DNA of 64,000 nt from Apteryx mantelli (taxonomy: Eukaryota; Chordata; Aves; Apterygiformes; Apterygidae), in contig NC_089981.1 of assembly GCF_036417845.1 (NCBI RefSeq), positions 65,561,268-65,625,267 of the forward strand. Direction: 5' to 3'. A program made the position numbers and the translations under genes. Numbering within the stretch: the first letter of the stretch is position 1; every line of letters starts with the position of its first letter. Below the pieces are notes generated by a model that saw only the letters and a list, made by a program, of their open reading frames with translations, was not told where the DNA came from and did not search any database. Below, one piece after another: positions 24,296 to 35,200 of this stretch.

Positions 24296-27200
24296 GTGAG
24301 TCCGGGTCCCCCCACCCTTTCCCCCCGGCGCGCGGGGCTGCTGCGGTCCCTGCGGCCGGGAGGGGCCCGCGCGGGGCCTGGGCCGGTCGCGGTCGCTGTG
24401 GCTGTCGCGGCGCTGGGCGGCGGCGGTGGCGGGAGCGGAGCGTGGCGGGGAGCCGCCGCGCCGCGGGGCCGTGTAACCAGGTGTGCTTTTCCCCTCCCCA
24501 GAGGAGCTCAAGGAGTATTTCTCTCAGTTTGGGTCTGTACAGAGGTGCCAGCTGCCGTTTGTGAGTACCCGCTTCTCTCGCTCCAGACCAATGTTAGCGT
24601 TTTATCCGCAAAATAGGAAAGAGCAGCTAGCTGGGGCTGTCCGGTTTCCCAGCAGGAGTGAAGAGATCAGTATTTAAGAGTGTGTCATAAAGCATTTTCG
24701 ATATTTCTGTAGCGATCGCTTTTTGGAAATCTCTGCTTGTAGTCAAGTCAAAATTGCTGAGTTCTCAACTCTTTAACTCCCTTTCTCACTGGGTGCTTTT
24801 TGGTGCCTGCGAGTTGTGGTCCTATTTTAATGATCCCATTGGTTTTGGAAAACTTTTAAAAAGCAAATTCTCTCAGATTCTGTTGTCACTGCCACTTCTG
24901 AATTATTAACCTAAACGTGTTTTGAGATTCCCTACTGTGGTGTTATTTTACTTGTGACAAACGATAAAACCTTTATATATCCAGTCTCGCTGGCCTAATG
25001 GAGAGGTTCTTGCATTTTATTGATGTGGGTTCACATCCCATACAGAGTGAAAGGCCTCACAGAAACCACATCCACTTTAGGATGCTCCAGAGCTGTTAGC
25101 TGTTGCCTCCTAGCTGTTTAAGTTATCCACATTATCAGCATGTTAATTAAGGCTGCTAGTTTCTAGTGCAGTTTCTTAGAGACAGTCAAAAAATAAGTGT
25201 TCCCCTTCTACTCTGTTACAGATTATGGGTAACTGCTGACGGAGCAGCTGTTCTCCTGCCTGCCTATATTTCTCCACATTAAGTAATCTTCAGTTAAATT
25301 AGGCTCAACATGTGGTGAACTTCAATTAAATTGGATTCAGTATCAGTTCAAGACTAGTTTGGAAATGTAGAAAAATAGGTTGAGACAATCTGGTTATTTT
25401 TGAAAACTGAAGTTCAGGACATATTCAGGAGGTTCCTGTCTGCTGTGGTCTGTCTCTTGTGTCTGAAGCACTGTGTTATTCATTGCTGAGGCTGGCAGCT
25501 TACTGTAAACCTGCCTTCATCATCAATTAGAGCTAAACTGCTGCACACACTTATGTTTTGTTTTAATGACTGCTTTGGGAGCATTAATCCATAAAAGTGA
25601 CAGAGTTGTTTCTGTTACAAATATCTGCCTGTGGCCTAAGACACCCGGATTAAGATCTCACTGGGATACTGAAACAGAGCTGTGTGACTACAGTACCTTG
25701 TAGTTTAAGCTTCAGCAGTATGTGGAAACACTGCTAATCATGCCTGAAGTTCAGTGAATTCAGTGGCAGGGCTGTTGTGGTCTCATCTGTACAGCTTGGG
25801 ATAATAAGCAGTCTGGTAGACCTGGCTCTTTTGCATTGTTCTCCCATTTACTGACAGCTCTCTCTTTGACTGGCAAATTATTTTTAAAAATAATTTTTCC
25901 CCTTTCAGTGCAGTTTGTGCTTGTCAACTAGAATTGCAGCTTGCTTTCTTAGTATTTTAAACAGCTGCTTTATCTTGCTGAATCCTTTTCAAGTACTTGG
26001 GCGGGCTTATTTTCAAATCAGGCAGCCATTTAAATGTCAGTTCTGTTGTGACTGGCTTAATAGTAGATAATGCCTGCAGTTTGAAACAGCCACCCATGTG
26101 TTTCTCCAGTCTTCAAATGTACCTTAAGGTATTAAATTTGTATGATTGCTGGACTCAAATTGAGAGAAAGGGGTGCAAAACAGCCTTTGTTAGGCCACCT
26201 CATGTTGTCAGTAAGAATAAATATCTTGAAAAGTGTGAAATAGGCTTCTGAAAAAGCAGGTGTTGTTTTTTCTGATAATTCCTGAATCCTTGCATTGAAT
26301 ATCTATATGAAATTATAACAGCCTATGTGAATCCATTCTACAGCAACTGAACTATTTTTTCTAAATTGATAATTAGGACAGAGACACAGGCTTTCACAAA
26401 CGCTATTGCTGGATTAAATTCTCGACTCCAGAAGATGTTCGAAATGTGTTTCAGAAGGACTCCCACATACTTGAGGGTGCCAAGGTAATAGACATGTTAA
26501 TTCCATTAATAACTCTGCCCTACTAGTTTCAAATGAGGTTAATCACTTTGCCACTTAGTGTGCTTTTAGTGTAGTCTTTTATAACACTTTTGTTTATCCC
26601 CCACTCCCAGCTTGACTGCCTTGGCTACGCAACATATCCAGAGCTCAAAACCCTATGATGCTAAGCTAAAAGAACATGAATGTGGCAAAACTGTTCAGGA
26701 ACTGTTGTGCAGCTAGGTACTATTTCTCAGACAGGTTTCTGCAGGTGGACTCCAACATCTTCTATGTACATTGGGAGGAAAAAAGGGAAGACAAGGAATT
26801 TAAACTTAACCTTTAAGCTGTAGTGAAAACAGATAGTTGGTGACAGAGCTATCATTTCTTAAAAGTTCAAGAACAGAACTGTCTGCTTTCATGTGTTCAG
26901 GATAGCTTTTAAGTTAGCTTTAGTGTAGCTTTTTTACTTAGAAGGACACTGTCTGTAACATTTTAAACAGCAGTAAAGAAAAAATAGGACACTACTTGGA
27001 AATCTCAGTGCATTAGTATATTGTATCAAAAGATGGCATACAGCACCAGTTTAAAAATCTTTGGTCTCCTACACATACAAAGTAGTCTGTCACGTTGACA
27101 GCATGTGGGCTGGTCTTTAGAACCAAAACTCTATTGTTCAGCTTCATTGCAGCGATTGGAGAGCAAAGTTGTTTTTTTAATCAGAACAGCCACTGCCTTC

Positions 27201-28463
27201 CAAACACTTGGTACATAGTAGTGTTAAGACAGATAACAAGAAGGATAAAAGGATAGTGCTATATTTGAGGTTGACTGCTGAAAGCTATTAATAAGTTAAC
27301 AGGTCTCCTGTCAAAACCATTAACAAATTGCTCTAGTATGGTCACTAAATGGGGGTGAGTTACTATGGCAATTTTATTTATAGACTTACACACCTTGCCT
27401 TTACAAGAGTTAGACTTACTACATGCTTCAGACCTAGTAATTTGGAAAGAACCTTGAACAAGCAGCAGCTTGCGGCAATGGACATGAGCAATTATTTTCT
27501 TTGAATACTCTTCTTTGCAAATACTTAATATCTCTCCAATAAGCAGGTTCCACATTTCAAACACTATGATATTAACATTAAAATGAATTGGCAAGAGACT
27601 TCAGGGATGTCTGCAGTACCTTGATTGTGATAAACCTTGACACAGTTCATAGTACTATAGAAATCTTCAGTGGTTGTAGTTACTTCAGCACATCTTCCTA
27701 AGAAGAGTTGACCTGTGGGTTACAACAACTGTAGTGCAGCTAATTAGAAGCAGAAATGAAGCAGCTGCATGCTAAATTTAATCATAAAACTGAGAGGCCA
27801 GGCAATAGGCTAAGACCTAGTAAATTGAGCTGAAAATAACATAGGATGTTATCTATATGCGGTTTTCAAAATAAGTAGTAAGATTAGTGTAGATGACTTT
27901 CTCAAGATTGCTGGAAGTTACTTTGCTGGTTTTTATTCTTGTAGTTGTAAAATAGCTACATTCACTTATCTGCCTGGGGGTCAAGGAGCATCCTTTAACA
28001 AGAGAGATGCAAGAGCTAAGAGGATTCTGTATAGTGAAATAAAAAGCAGAAGGCAAGCAGCAGTTAGCCTTCTTCATTTCTTGAAAAAAATGAGTTGCTC
28101 TAGGAGCAAAATGTATTAGCACTTCTCCCATTTTATTCTAGGCTAGCCTTAGATAGTTATCTTCTATTAGTTCCACTTGAAATTCCAAGAAGCTTTTAAG
28201 ATGCATCTTGCTGACACAACTAGCCATTGCTGTGCAAATCATATCCAAACTGCCTGTCAGGATCTTAGCATTTGTGGTTATGGCTCATTAAACTGAACAG
28301 GTTATAGACCCATCTGCCTTCCATAAGACTGTTTTAGAGGATAGAAATGAAAAAAATCAAACCTTCCTGCCTAACTAACCTGATTAACTTTCATCTCTTT
28401 CAGCTCTCCCTCAGACAGCAGCGAGGTAGAAGACGCATTCAGCCAAAGAAAGAGTCAAAGTGA
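24202..28463 (+). CDS. SLIRP: SLIRP, SRA stem-loop interacting RNA-binding protein (complete, 4 exons)
   Basis: Small RRM protein. In mammals it pairs with LRPPRC in the mitochondrial matrix to stabilise and present mitochondrial mRNAs, and it also represses nuclear receptors by binding SRA RNA. Coding exons are 24202-24295, 24502-24560, 26377-26484 and 28404-28463, which total 321 nt and encode 106 aa (human 109). The RRM spans roughly residues 18-92: an RNP2-like strand at DIFVAEVPW, helix KELKEYFSQFGSV, and RNP1-like KRYCWIKF at 59-66. The basic first 17 residues fit a mitochondrial presequence. The C-terminal tail is basic (RGRRRIQPKKESK), unlike the human acidic-ending tail. The start is fixed by the CpG-island first exon and the ATGGCGGC context. 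It is divergent from ALKBH1 and convergent with SNW1. Confidence 0.93.
24502..24560 (+). CDS. SLIRP: SLIRP coding exon 2 (residues 32-51)
   Basis: It encodes KELKEYFSQFGSVQRCQLPF, which aligns with human [20 protein letters not shown]. It is flanked by CCCCAG and GTGAGT, is 59 nt long, and ends in phase 0. Confidence 0.95.
24561..26376 (+). other. SLIRP: SLIRP intron 2
   Basis: About 1.8 kb with no gene. A tRNA-like patch near 24985-25045 has A- and B-box resemblance (TGGCCTAATGG and GGTTCACATCC) but no anticodon arm that I can pair. Confidence 0.5.
26377..26484 (+). CDS. SLIRP: SLIRP coding exon 3 (residues 52-87)
   Basis: It encodes DRDTGFHKRYCWIKF and then EDVRNVFQKDSHILEGAK, which aligns with human DKETGFHRGLGWVQF and its continuation. 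It carries the RNP1 strand. It is 108 nt long, phase 0 at both ends, with acceptor AATTAG and donor AAG/GTAATA. Confidence 0.95.
26485..28403 (+). other. SLIRP: SLIRP intron 3
   Basis: About 1.9 kb of AT-rich DNA with no recognised repeat or coding frame. Minus-strand frames at 27259-27594 and 27853-28131 show no family resemblance and no splice context. Confidence 0.5.
28404..28463 (+). CDS. SLIRP: SLIRP last coding exon 4 (residues 88-106)
   Basis: It encodes LSLRQQRGRRRIQPKKESK and TGA. The acceptor is TCTCTTTCAG. The tail has no close human counterpart, so this exon rests on splice site, frame and position rather than strong similarity. Confidence 0.85.
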   Translation, partial: LSLRQQRGRRRIQPKKESK

Positions 28464-28482
28464 GCCAGCAGTGGAAGGAGGC

Positions 28483-28488
28483 TTTATT
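28483..28488 (-). terminator. SNW1: Candidate SNW1 poly(A) signal inside the SLIRP 3' UTR
   Basis: TTTATT on the plus strand is AATAAA on the minus strand. Reading down from the SNW1 stop at 29021, I find no earlier AATAAA or ATTAAA on that strand, so this is the first canonical signal. Its use would make the SNW1 and SLIRP messages overlap at their 3' ends. Confidence 0.4.
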
Positions 28489-28510
28489 TCACTAAATGTA
28501 AAGAAACTAA

Positions 28511-28516
28511 AATAAA
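28511..28516 (+). terminator. SLIRP: SLIRP poly(A) signal
   Basis: AATAAA lies 48 bp after the SLIRP stop codon. Further AATAAA copies at 28585-28590 and 28951-28956 could make longer 3' UTRs, the last of which would nearly reach the SNW1 stop codon. Confidence 0.55.
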
Positions 28517-28848
28517 GATCACTGAGAAACTATGAATGAGTATTTCATTTAAAACAGAATCCAGCTGTTTCCCCTCCTGGTTCAAATAAACTATGGTCAC
28601 ACTAAAGAAACACTGAAATCATAAGATCTCTAGCATCCCTATTACAGCATAAGACAGGGTAATTATGTACAGCAGGGGAGTTTAACATATGCAGTAAAAG
28701 CTTTAGCTATCTGCAAAACCTAAAGCTGGAGGAAGGGCTTACATTCTTACCCTGAGATGCTGGGCTACAGAGAATTAGCAAAGTCAGAGCACTTGCTAAA
28801 GAATCATTCCTCCACTTTCCATGGGTAGCTGTCCTATGTAGAAGAATT

Positions 28849-28852
<4 letters not shown>

Positions 28853-28889
<37 letters not shown>
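28853..28889. repeat. (TG)n(TA)n microsatellite in the SNW1 3' UTR region
   Basis: A compound run of about seven TG units is followed by about eleven TA units. It lies between the SLIRP and SNW1 stop codons, so within the predicted SNW1 3' UTR. Confidence 0.85.
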
Positions 28890-29020
28890 CCACACAGCAC
28901 AGTTGTGAACTGCTTCTTTACGCTGCCATCCCCCTACGCACAACTGTGATAATAAAAATGCCTTTTGCATGAAGTCCAAGCTTGTAGTCCATTTCCTTGC
29001 TCCTCAAGAAGAGGAGGCAC

Positions 29021-29225
29021 TTACTCCTTCCTCCTCTTTTTGCCCTCATGCTCATGTTCTTTAGGGCGGCTGCTATCAGATGGCCGTTTGGAACCACCAT
29101 GTTGTTTAGCTTCTTCCAGAAACTTGTCCAGACCAAACGGATCCTCCTCAAACTGAACTGGTCCATCTCTACCCCTCCCTCTGGTGTTACGATCTGAGTT
29201 AGAAAACTCTTTGTCAGGAACAAAT
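29021..29225 (-). CDS. SNW1: SNW1 last coding exon 14 (residues 471-538)
   Basis: It encodes RFVPDKEFSNSDRNTRGRGR, DGPVQFEEDPFGLDKFLEEA, KQHGGSKRPSDSS and HEGKKRRKE, then TAA at 29021-29023. The NTRGRGRDG stretch carries two residues more than human RRQRGREG. The basic tail is a likely nuclear localisation signal. Confidence 0.96.
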
Positions 29226-32200
29226 CTGCAGGAGAAGAGATGATACTCAGTTGCTTGGCATTTCAGAGTGCTGGATGAGAGTATTCTTTAATAATTTTCT
29301 TACCTATTAGTCTTTATTCGTGCCTCTAAATCATCACCATACATGTCCTTATCCACATTTTTGCTTGGTCTGTAGATGTTCTGGGCCATATCTTTGCCAC
29401 TTCTCCAAGGCTGGTCGTAAACATTATAAATTTCATCCTCTCCTCCAGCAAAGCCACTGTCCATACCCTGTGAAGGAGAAAGATGAACAACAGTGTAATA
29501 CAAGTTAGTCTGCAAAACTTCAGCTAATTTACTTCAACATCAAGATACACTTGTAGTGTGATCCAGATTCATAAAGATGATTTACTATCGATTTCAGATG
29601 AGTTCAAGCACTTAATTAGGATATATGTATGGTTTTGGGTCTGGGCTTAAGTCCAATCATTACAAGCCTCAGTCAGGGACACTTCTCTTCCAGAAAGCAA
29701 CAGGAAGAATTACAGGCCATTTGCATTTCAGAATAATGGATCACTTCAGTCCACCTTGCAAGTACAGCTGTCCACAATAGCAAGTGAAAATGATAGGAAA
29801 AATGCATATTTGTTGGAACTTCTGGAAAACATGATTTAAGCCGACTGATCCAAATCACACAGAAGCTTATGCAATCTGTGAAAGCAGAAGAAATGCCTGC
29901 TTGTTCTCTTCTGATACATCAGCTTTCCCCTCTCTCTGCAAATCTTTCATTGGAGACATGAAAAACTGGGAAGACCGATTGACAAACTGCAGAATTATTC
30001 AGGGACTTTTTGAAGCCTAATCTATTCTCTCTCTGAATAATACAAAATAAACAGAAAATAAATATTGCTGTTAAAAATCCATCTTAAAAGATACAAATAG
30101 ACAATAATGGGAATGGCAAGTATTTACTTGCTTCTCTCTCATAGCAGATTTCCTTATTCAGTGTATTTATACAGAAGAAGATGGAGTCACTCCAGACTGA
30201 AGGCAAAATAGCTTTCTTCCCCTCCCTCCCCCCACCCTCAAAACCCTTTTAATCCAGTTACATATTCAGATTATCCAATTTTTGTTGCAATAGCTATGCC
30301 ATAAAGGAGATTAACAGTAGTTATGCTGAGTCTCCTTTCAGAGCTCATCCACACCATTCATGAAAAGAGGGTCCCTCCACTTCTTTAGCCATAACCACAA
30401 AGGAAAGATGAGCTGCTTGCATGTCCTTCTCTTAGAAAGCTACACAGCTGCGAAAAGGTATTTTTTACCTTACTCTGGCTGAACAGCCTCTGGTCATATT
30501 GGACTTCATTGGACGGCCTAGGGTTGGGTACCCCTAGCGCAATAACTTCACTGATATCTCTGTTCTCATTTCTCTGCAACTTCGACCTGCATTAAAAATT
30601 AAATTTTATTAAGTCAGTCAGATAAACCATATTTGGTTACATGCTCAACTGCAACCTGATGCTGTATTAGTTACTAACAATTTCCCTTGAGAACCAGAGC
30701 TTGACTTTTGCCCTTCCTTACTATGTAACATTTAAAATTCGTCTCCTGGCAAGGGAAACATTTGGGAAAGTTATGTTCAGCTGGGCATGACATTTAAATT
30801 TGCTTTCCACTATCTGCAATTTACATCAAGCTGACTTGGTCTAAAATGTCATATTTATTTTTTGCAAGAACCAGTGTAATTATATTCTAGGAAGGCTGAG
30901 CAATCTAATTTTAAGATATTAGAGATTTTAAGCCTCCAGAAACCATTTGTGCTCAGAAATCTCATTGGCTTGAACAAACGAGATACTTCAGCCTACGCTT
31001 ATAAATCTAAGCTCAATTCAAATGAATAGGTTGAATAAACAAAACCACTAATGATATCCCAGTCTCACTGAAGTTATAGGATCCAAGTTTTAACCTTCAC
31101 TGTCAACATGTTAATTAAATCTGAATATACTGAAGTTCTGATTAAAAAACAAAAAAAACAAAACACCACTCCTCCATACATATGGAGAATCCTAAGTTTC
31201 TTTGGTCAGACATTTTTGGCTGAAGATATTCAAAGCTCAAATTCTCAGAAAAAAAAGAGAGAGAGAGAGAGAGATTACACAATTAAGTGCTAGTATGCTG
31301 GCCTCATACCTTCCTAGCAACTAAAGAGTCAAATACCTTTTATACATTCTTTAAGTCTTAAAATTGCAAATCCAAATATTTTCTGCACATAACCAGCAAC
31401 AGTACTAGAGCTTTTAACCCTTATCAAAGGTACTTCATACAACTGAGTATCTGCACCAGGTATAATTCAGGCACTTGCATCAAGCAAAAAGAAAAAACTC
31501 TATGCAAGTTTATCTAATGGGGAAGCCAGTGCCAGTACAGGAATAAAGCAGTTTTCTTTTGCGACTCACCTTTTGTCAGGGGCTGCCCTGGAAAGATTCC
31601 TGTCATGCTGTCTCTCTTTGCGCCGGTCATGTCTGATTTCATCTCTCTCTCTAGCTTCTCCATCCTCTGTACAAATATGAGATTACTCATTATATACAAA
31701 TATTTGAAATTTGAATTAAGTATGCCACAGTCACTGGCACAGTGATTCAATTCAGTATTCATTTACAGAAGAGAAGTGACCCTTAACACTATTTAAATTA
31801 CTACATTTTATGCAAACTGAACAGAACATAAGGAAAACCATGTCTTTCTTACACTGCAAACAATTAACTGTCTTTGACAAGATAGCTGAGGTAGACATAT
31901 CCAAAACTATGTTTTCTTAGCTTTCAAGAACTTAGAGTACTTGTTCATCTAGGAAGTAAAACGTGAAAACACCCACAGATCACATCGTACAATATTTATT
32001 CCTTTTAATACGTGCTAATATAAAAACATCATTCAAGCACATAGGCATCTCTGTGTGCTGCCAAGAACATTCTGTGACTCAGTATCACAGAATCACCCCA
32101 GTTGGAAGAGACCTCAGGAGGTCTCTAGTCCCAACTCCTGCTCAAAACAGGAGTGATGCTGAATTCAGATCAGGTTGCTCAGGGCTTTGCCCACTCAGGT

Positions 32201-35200
32201 CTTGAAAACCTGCAACGATAGAGACTGCCAACCTCTCTGGGCAACCTGTTCCACTGCTTCTTGTCCTCATGTAAACATAAAGTTGCTCTTTATCTGGAAC
32301 AATCCTTTCTTAAAAAAAAAAAATTAGGTTAGAATGCTCCATGAAAGCTGTTAGTTATACTGATCCGATGACATCTCAATTTCTGAACATCCTCCTTTAC
32401 ATATATACACTGACATATAGCTACTGGGTTCAAATTCAGATCCTAGACCCCCATTAACTATGCTAATTCACTGGTTGATCAAGTAAAGACATGAAGAGTG
32501 GATGTCATGCTTAGAAATTACAGTCGATATTTAGCTATTATAAGTTCTCAGGTTACTTCTCCCAACCTACACTTTAGAGAGGTTAAAAAAAACAAAAACA
32601 AAAACTACCACAGCATCTTAGTAACAAAGAAATGTACCTTTTTCAACATGGGTTTTGATCCCTGCTCTCCTCTCTCTGGCTTTCTGGGCCATTTCTCGGA
32701 GCTTCTCTTCATGTTTCTCCTTTTCTTTCTGAGCCATCTTCCTCTCTACCTGAGCACGCATCTCCACAGCCTCACGAGCCTGCATACATAAGACCCCTAG
32801 TTAAAACAATACAAAGCTAGCAGCTGGAATGCTTGGGTCTTGGGAGTTGCCCAGTATGCAGAGCAGGAATCAAGTCGTAGAGACAAAAGTTCAAAGCCTG
32901 ACAACCACAGCAATTAGAGCTGAGAAACAAAAGCCATGAACTCCAATAGGTTAATCCAGGCTGAACCACTGATTCAAAAATCTTGGGGATGTAACCTTAT
33001 GTTAGCCTAGCAGCCAGACAAACTAAAGAGCTACAACCTATTCACAGTTGATTTTCCCAAGGAAATGAACATACAAATAAGGTGGAACAAACCAGTTTAA
33101 ACAATCACCTGACCTTTCTGTCAGCAATATAGAGAGCTTCAGCTAGCTTGGCAAAGTTTTCATTAATGTGAACTGTCTGCAGTCCTCTGCCATCTGCAGC
33201 CAGGCGCTTGTCTAATGGAATGGTGTAACCCTGGAGTTGAAACAGATAGACAGTTAATCACAGAAACAAGCACTGTGTAATAAAACAAAAAAATCCACAA
33301 AACTTGGCCCATCACTAATATGCCTCAATGGAACTGCTTTACATGTATTCCAAATTTGTACTAGACAATACTAGCTTCTCTTTGTTTTTTTTTCCTCTCA
33401 TCAGGATTATATTTTCCCTTCAAATGGCATCTTAATAAACTGAGAATGATACTTTTTGATCAATAAGCTCCACTCTTTGCTTTGTGTTAAAAAACTACAG
33501 ACAACAGCTTTCCTAGTCTCTAAGCACTTTTACCATTTGTACTTATAATTTAACTTCCCTGAACTGTTTTTATACCTATCGAAAGGTTAGATGATCCAAA
33601 ATGAGAAAATAAGGGGCAAGGCTGTCAGCAAAAGCAAGAGACACTAAATACCAATTTAGGCTTCAGCTTTTGAAAGCAAAAAAGTATTTATAGAAGACAT
33701 AAGATTCTTTACAGAGAGCTCTACAAAAAGTTTGCTTTGGTTTTAGCATCTGTAACCTAAAATTTGATCTACTAATTAGTGTCAGTCCCAGTTACGCAGC
33801 TGTGTTGGGGCAGAAAAAAATAATATCCTAACATGCAGCTTTTCCTTCCTCCGTTTGGAGAGGCTGCCTCAAAACAAGAGTTTGGTAAGTTTGAGAAGAA
33901 CGATTAGACCAGTCATTGCAGCATATTATAAATTTTCCCTTCTCTCTGAACATTAAAATAAAATAACCACCCCCACCACCACCTACTGATAAAACCAAAG
34001 GGACAGCACATACCTGCTCTTACAAGAAATAAAAATAGCTAAGCTAACAAGTGATGAAAATTAATTAGTGCAAGAATGCAAAAAGAAGAACTTTCAGAAC
34101 TTTCTGGAGATTCAGACTGCAGTATCAAAAAAACAAAAAAAAAACCCCAAAACCCACAACACTTTGCTCTCTAAAAATTACCTTTCCCTTTTTCAGTTTA
34201 GATGGCTTTACTTTGTGAGCACCAGAGGATTTGGTTTCAGGCTCCACATACCACACTATTATGGGGATTTTATCTAATGCTGTTTCTTCTCTCAAAATAT
34301 ATAATCTCTGCCATGAAGTAATATATTCTCTCTCAGATCTATACTCCTGTCAATTTGACAACCCTAATATGTAGGGAAGAGAAAAACCGAGCTGTACAAT
34401 TGTGTGTTATCCATGCTGGAAGCAGTCAGTTTACTGAACTCTAGGGGTTTAAAACCAGTGTTATTCAGGCTGTAGATCATTCATAGAGGTCTCACAGCAG
34501 GCTGCAATTTTAAGAGGGTGAATTTATGACAACTTAATTACCTTTGCATTTTTCCAGTTTGAAATGCACGGGGGAATTTTCCACTCTTGCTGCTCTTTCA
34601 CAGTCATCTGATTTGAGAGAGGAAAAAAAGTCATCTTTAGATTTATAGCAAAAAGAAACATGGTTTTATCACAGGCAGCTATGAAACTATTGAGACTAAT
34701 TAGAGTACAAAGTTCAGGACACTGCTACAAAAACCCCAATCCTTCTTAGCAGTGAGATGTTCATTTGTGTACTGTACCTTTGCTAACACAACTCATGACA
34801 CAGCTATTCAGCCACCCCCTTTTTGAACTATCATCACAGAACACAACTTAACAGCAAGCTTGTTCACATTTGAACATTTAATAGTTGTTCAGGCTGTGGG
34901 AAACTTATGAACCACTACACTCATCTCCCAGAGGGAAGATAACCTTTAAAATACAAACAAGCTCTCTAGTGTTGTCTACAAGCAGCATGAGTGAACCAAG
35001 GCTAGAGCCTCAGCCAACTCATCCAAGACATGGACAGCTCCAGAAATGCAGACCTGCATAAAATGTATGAGAATTGTACTTAACCTTTGATGAATTATAT
35101 GGGGGGGGGGGAGAACTCTCAGACCTGCCCAAGCACAAAAGACTGCAGCAAGCACCAAGTTCATCACTTAGTATCACATCAAAAGAACAAGAAGATGATG

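Larger units (their letters stand above)
23815..24480. promoter_or_regulatory. Bidirectional CpG-island promoter of ALKBH1 and SLIRP
   Basis: This GC- and CpG-rich block surrounds two divergent start codons, ALKBH1 at 24129 (minus) and SLIRP at 24202 (plus), with only 72 bp between them. Both 5' UTRs and the core promoter must fit largely into that gap unless transcription starts overlap. No TATA box is visible. Matching YY1/TISU-type elements sit over both start regions. Confidence 0.85.

Noticed and set aside
24985-25045. Possible tRNA gene in SLIRP intron 2
   Set aside because: A-box and B-box words are present (TGGCCTAATGG, GGTTCACATCC), but I could not pair acceptor or anticodon arms. 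At most it is a tRNA-derived relic.
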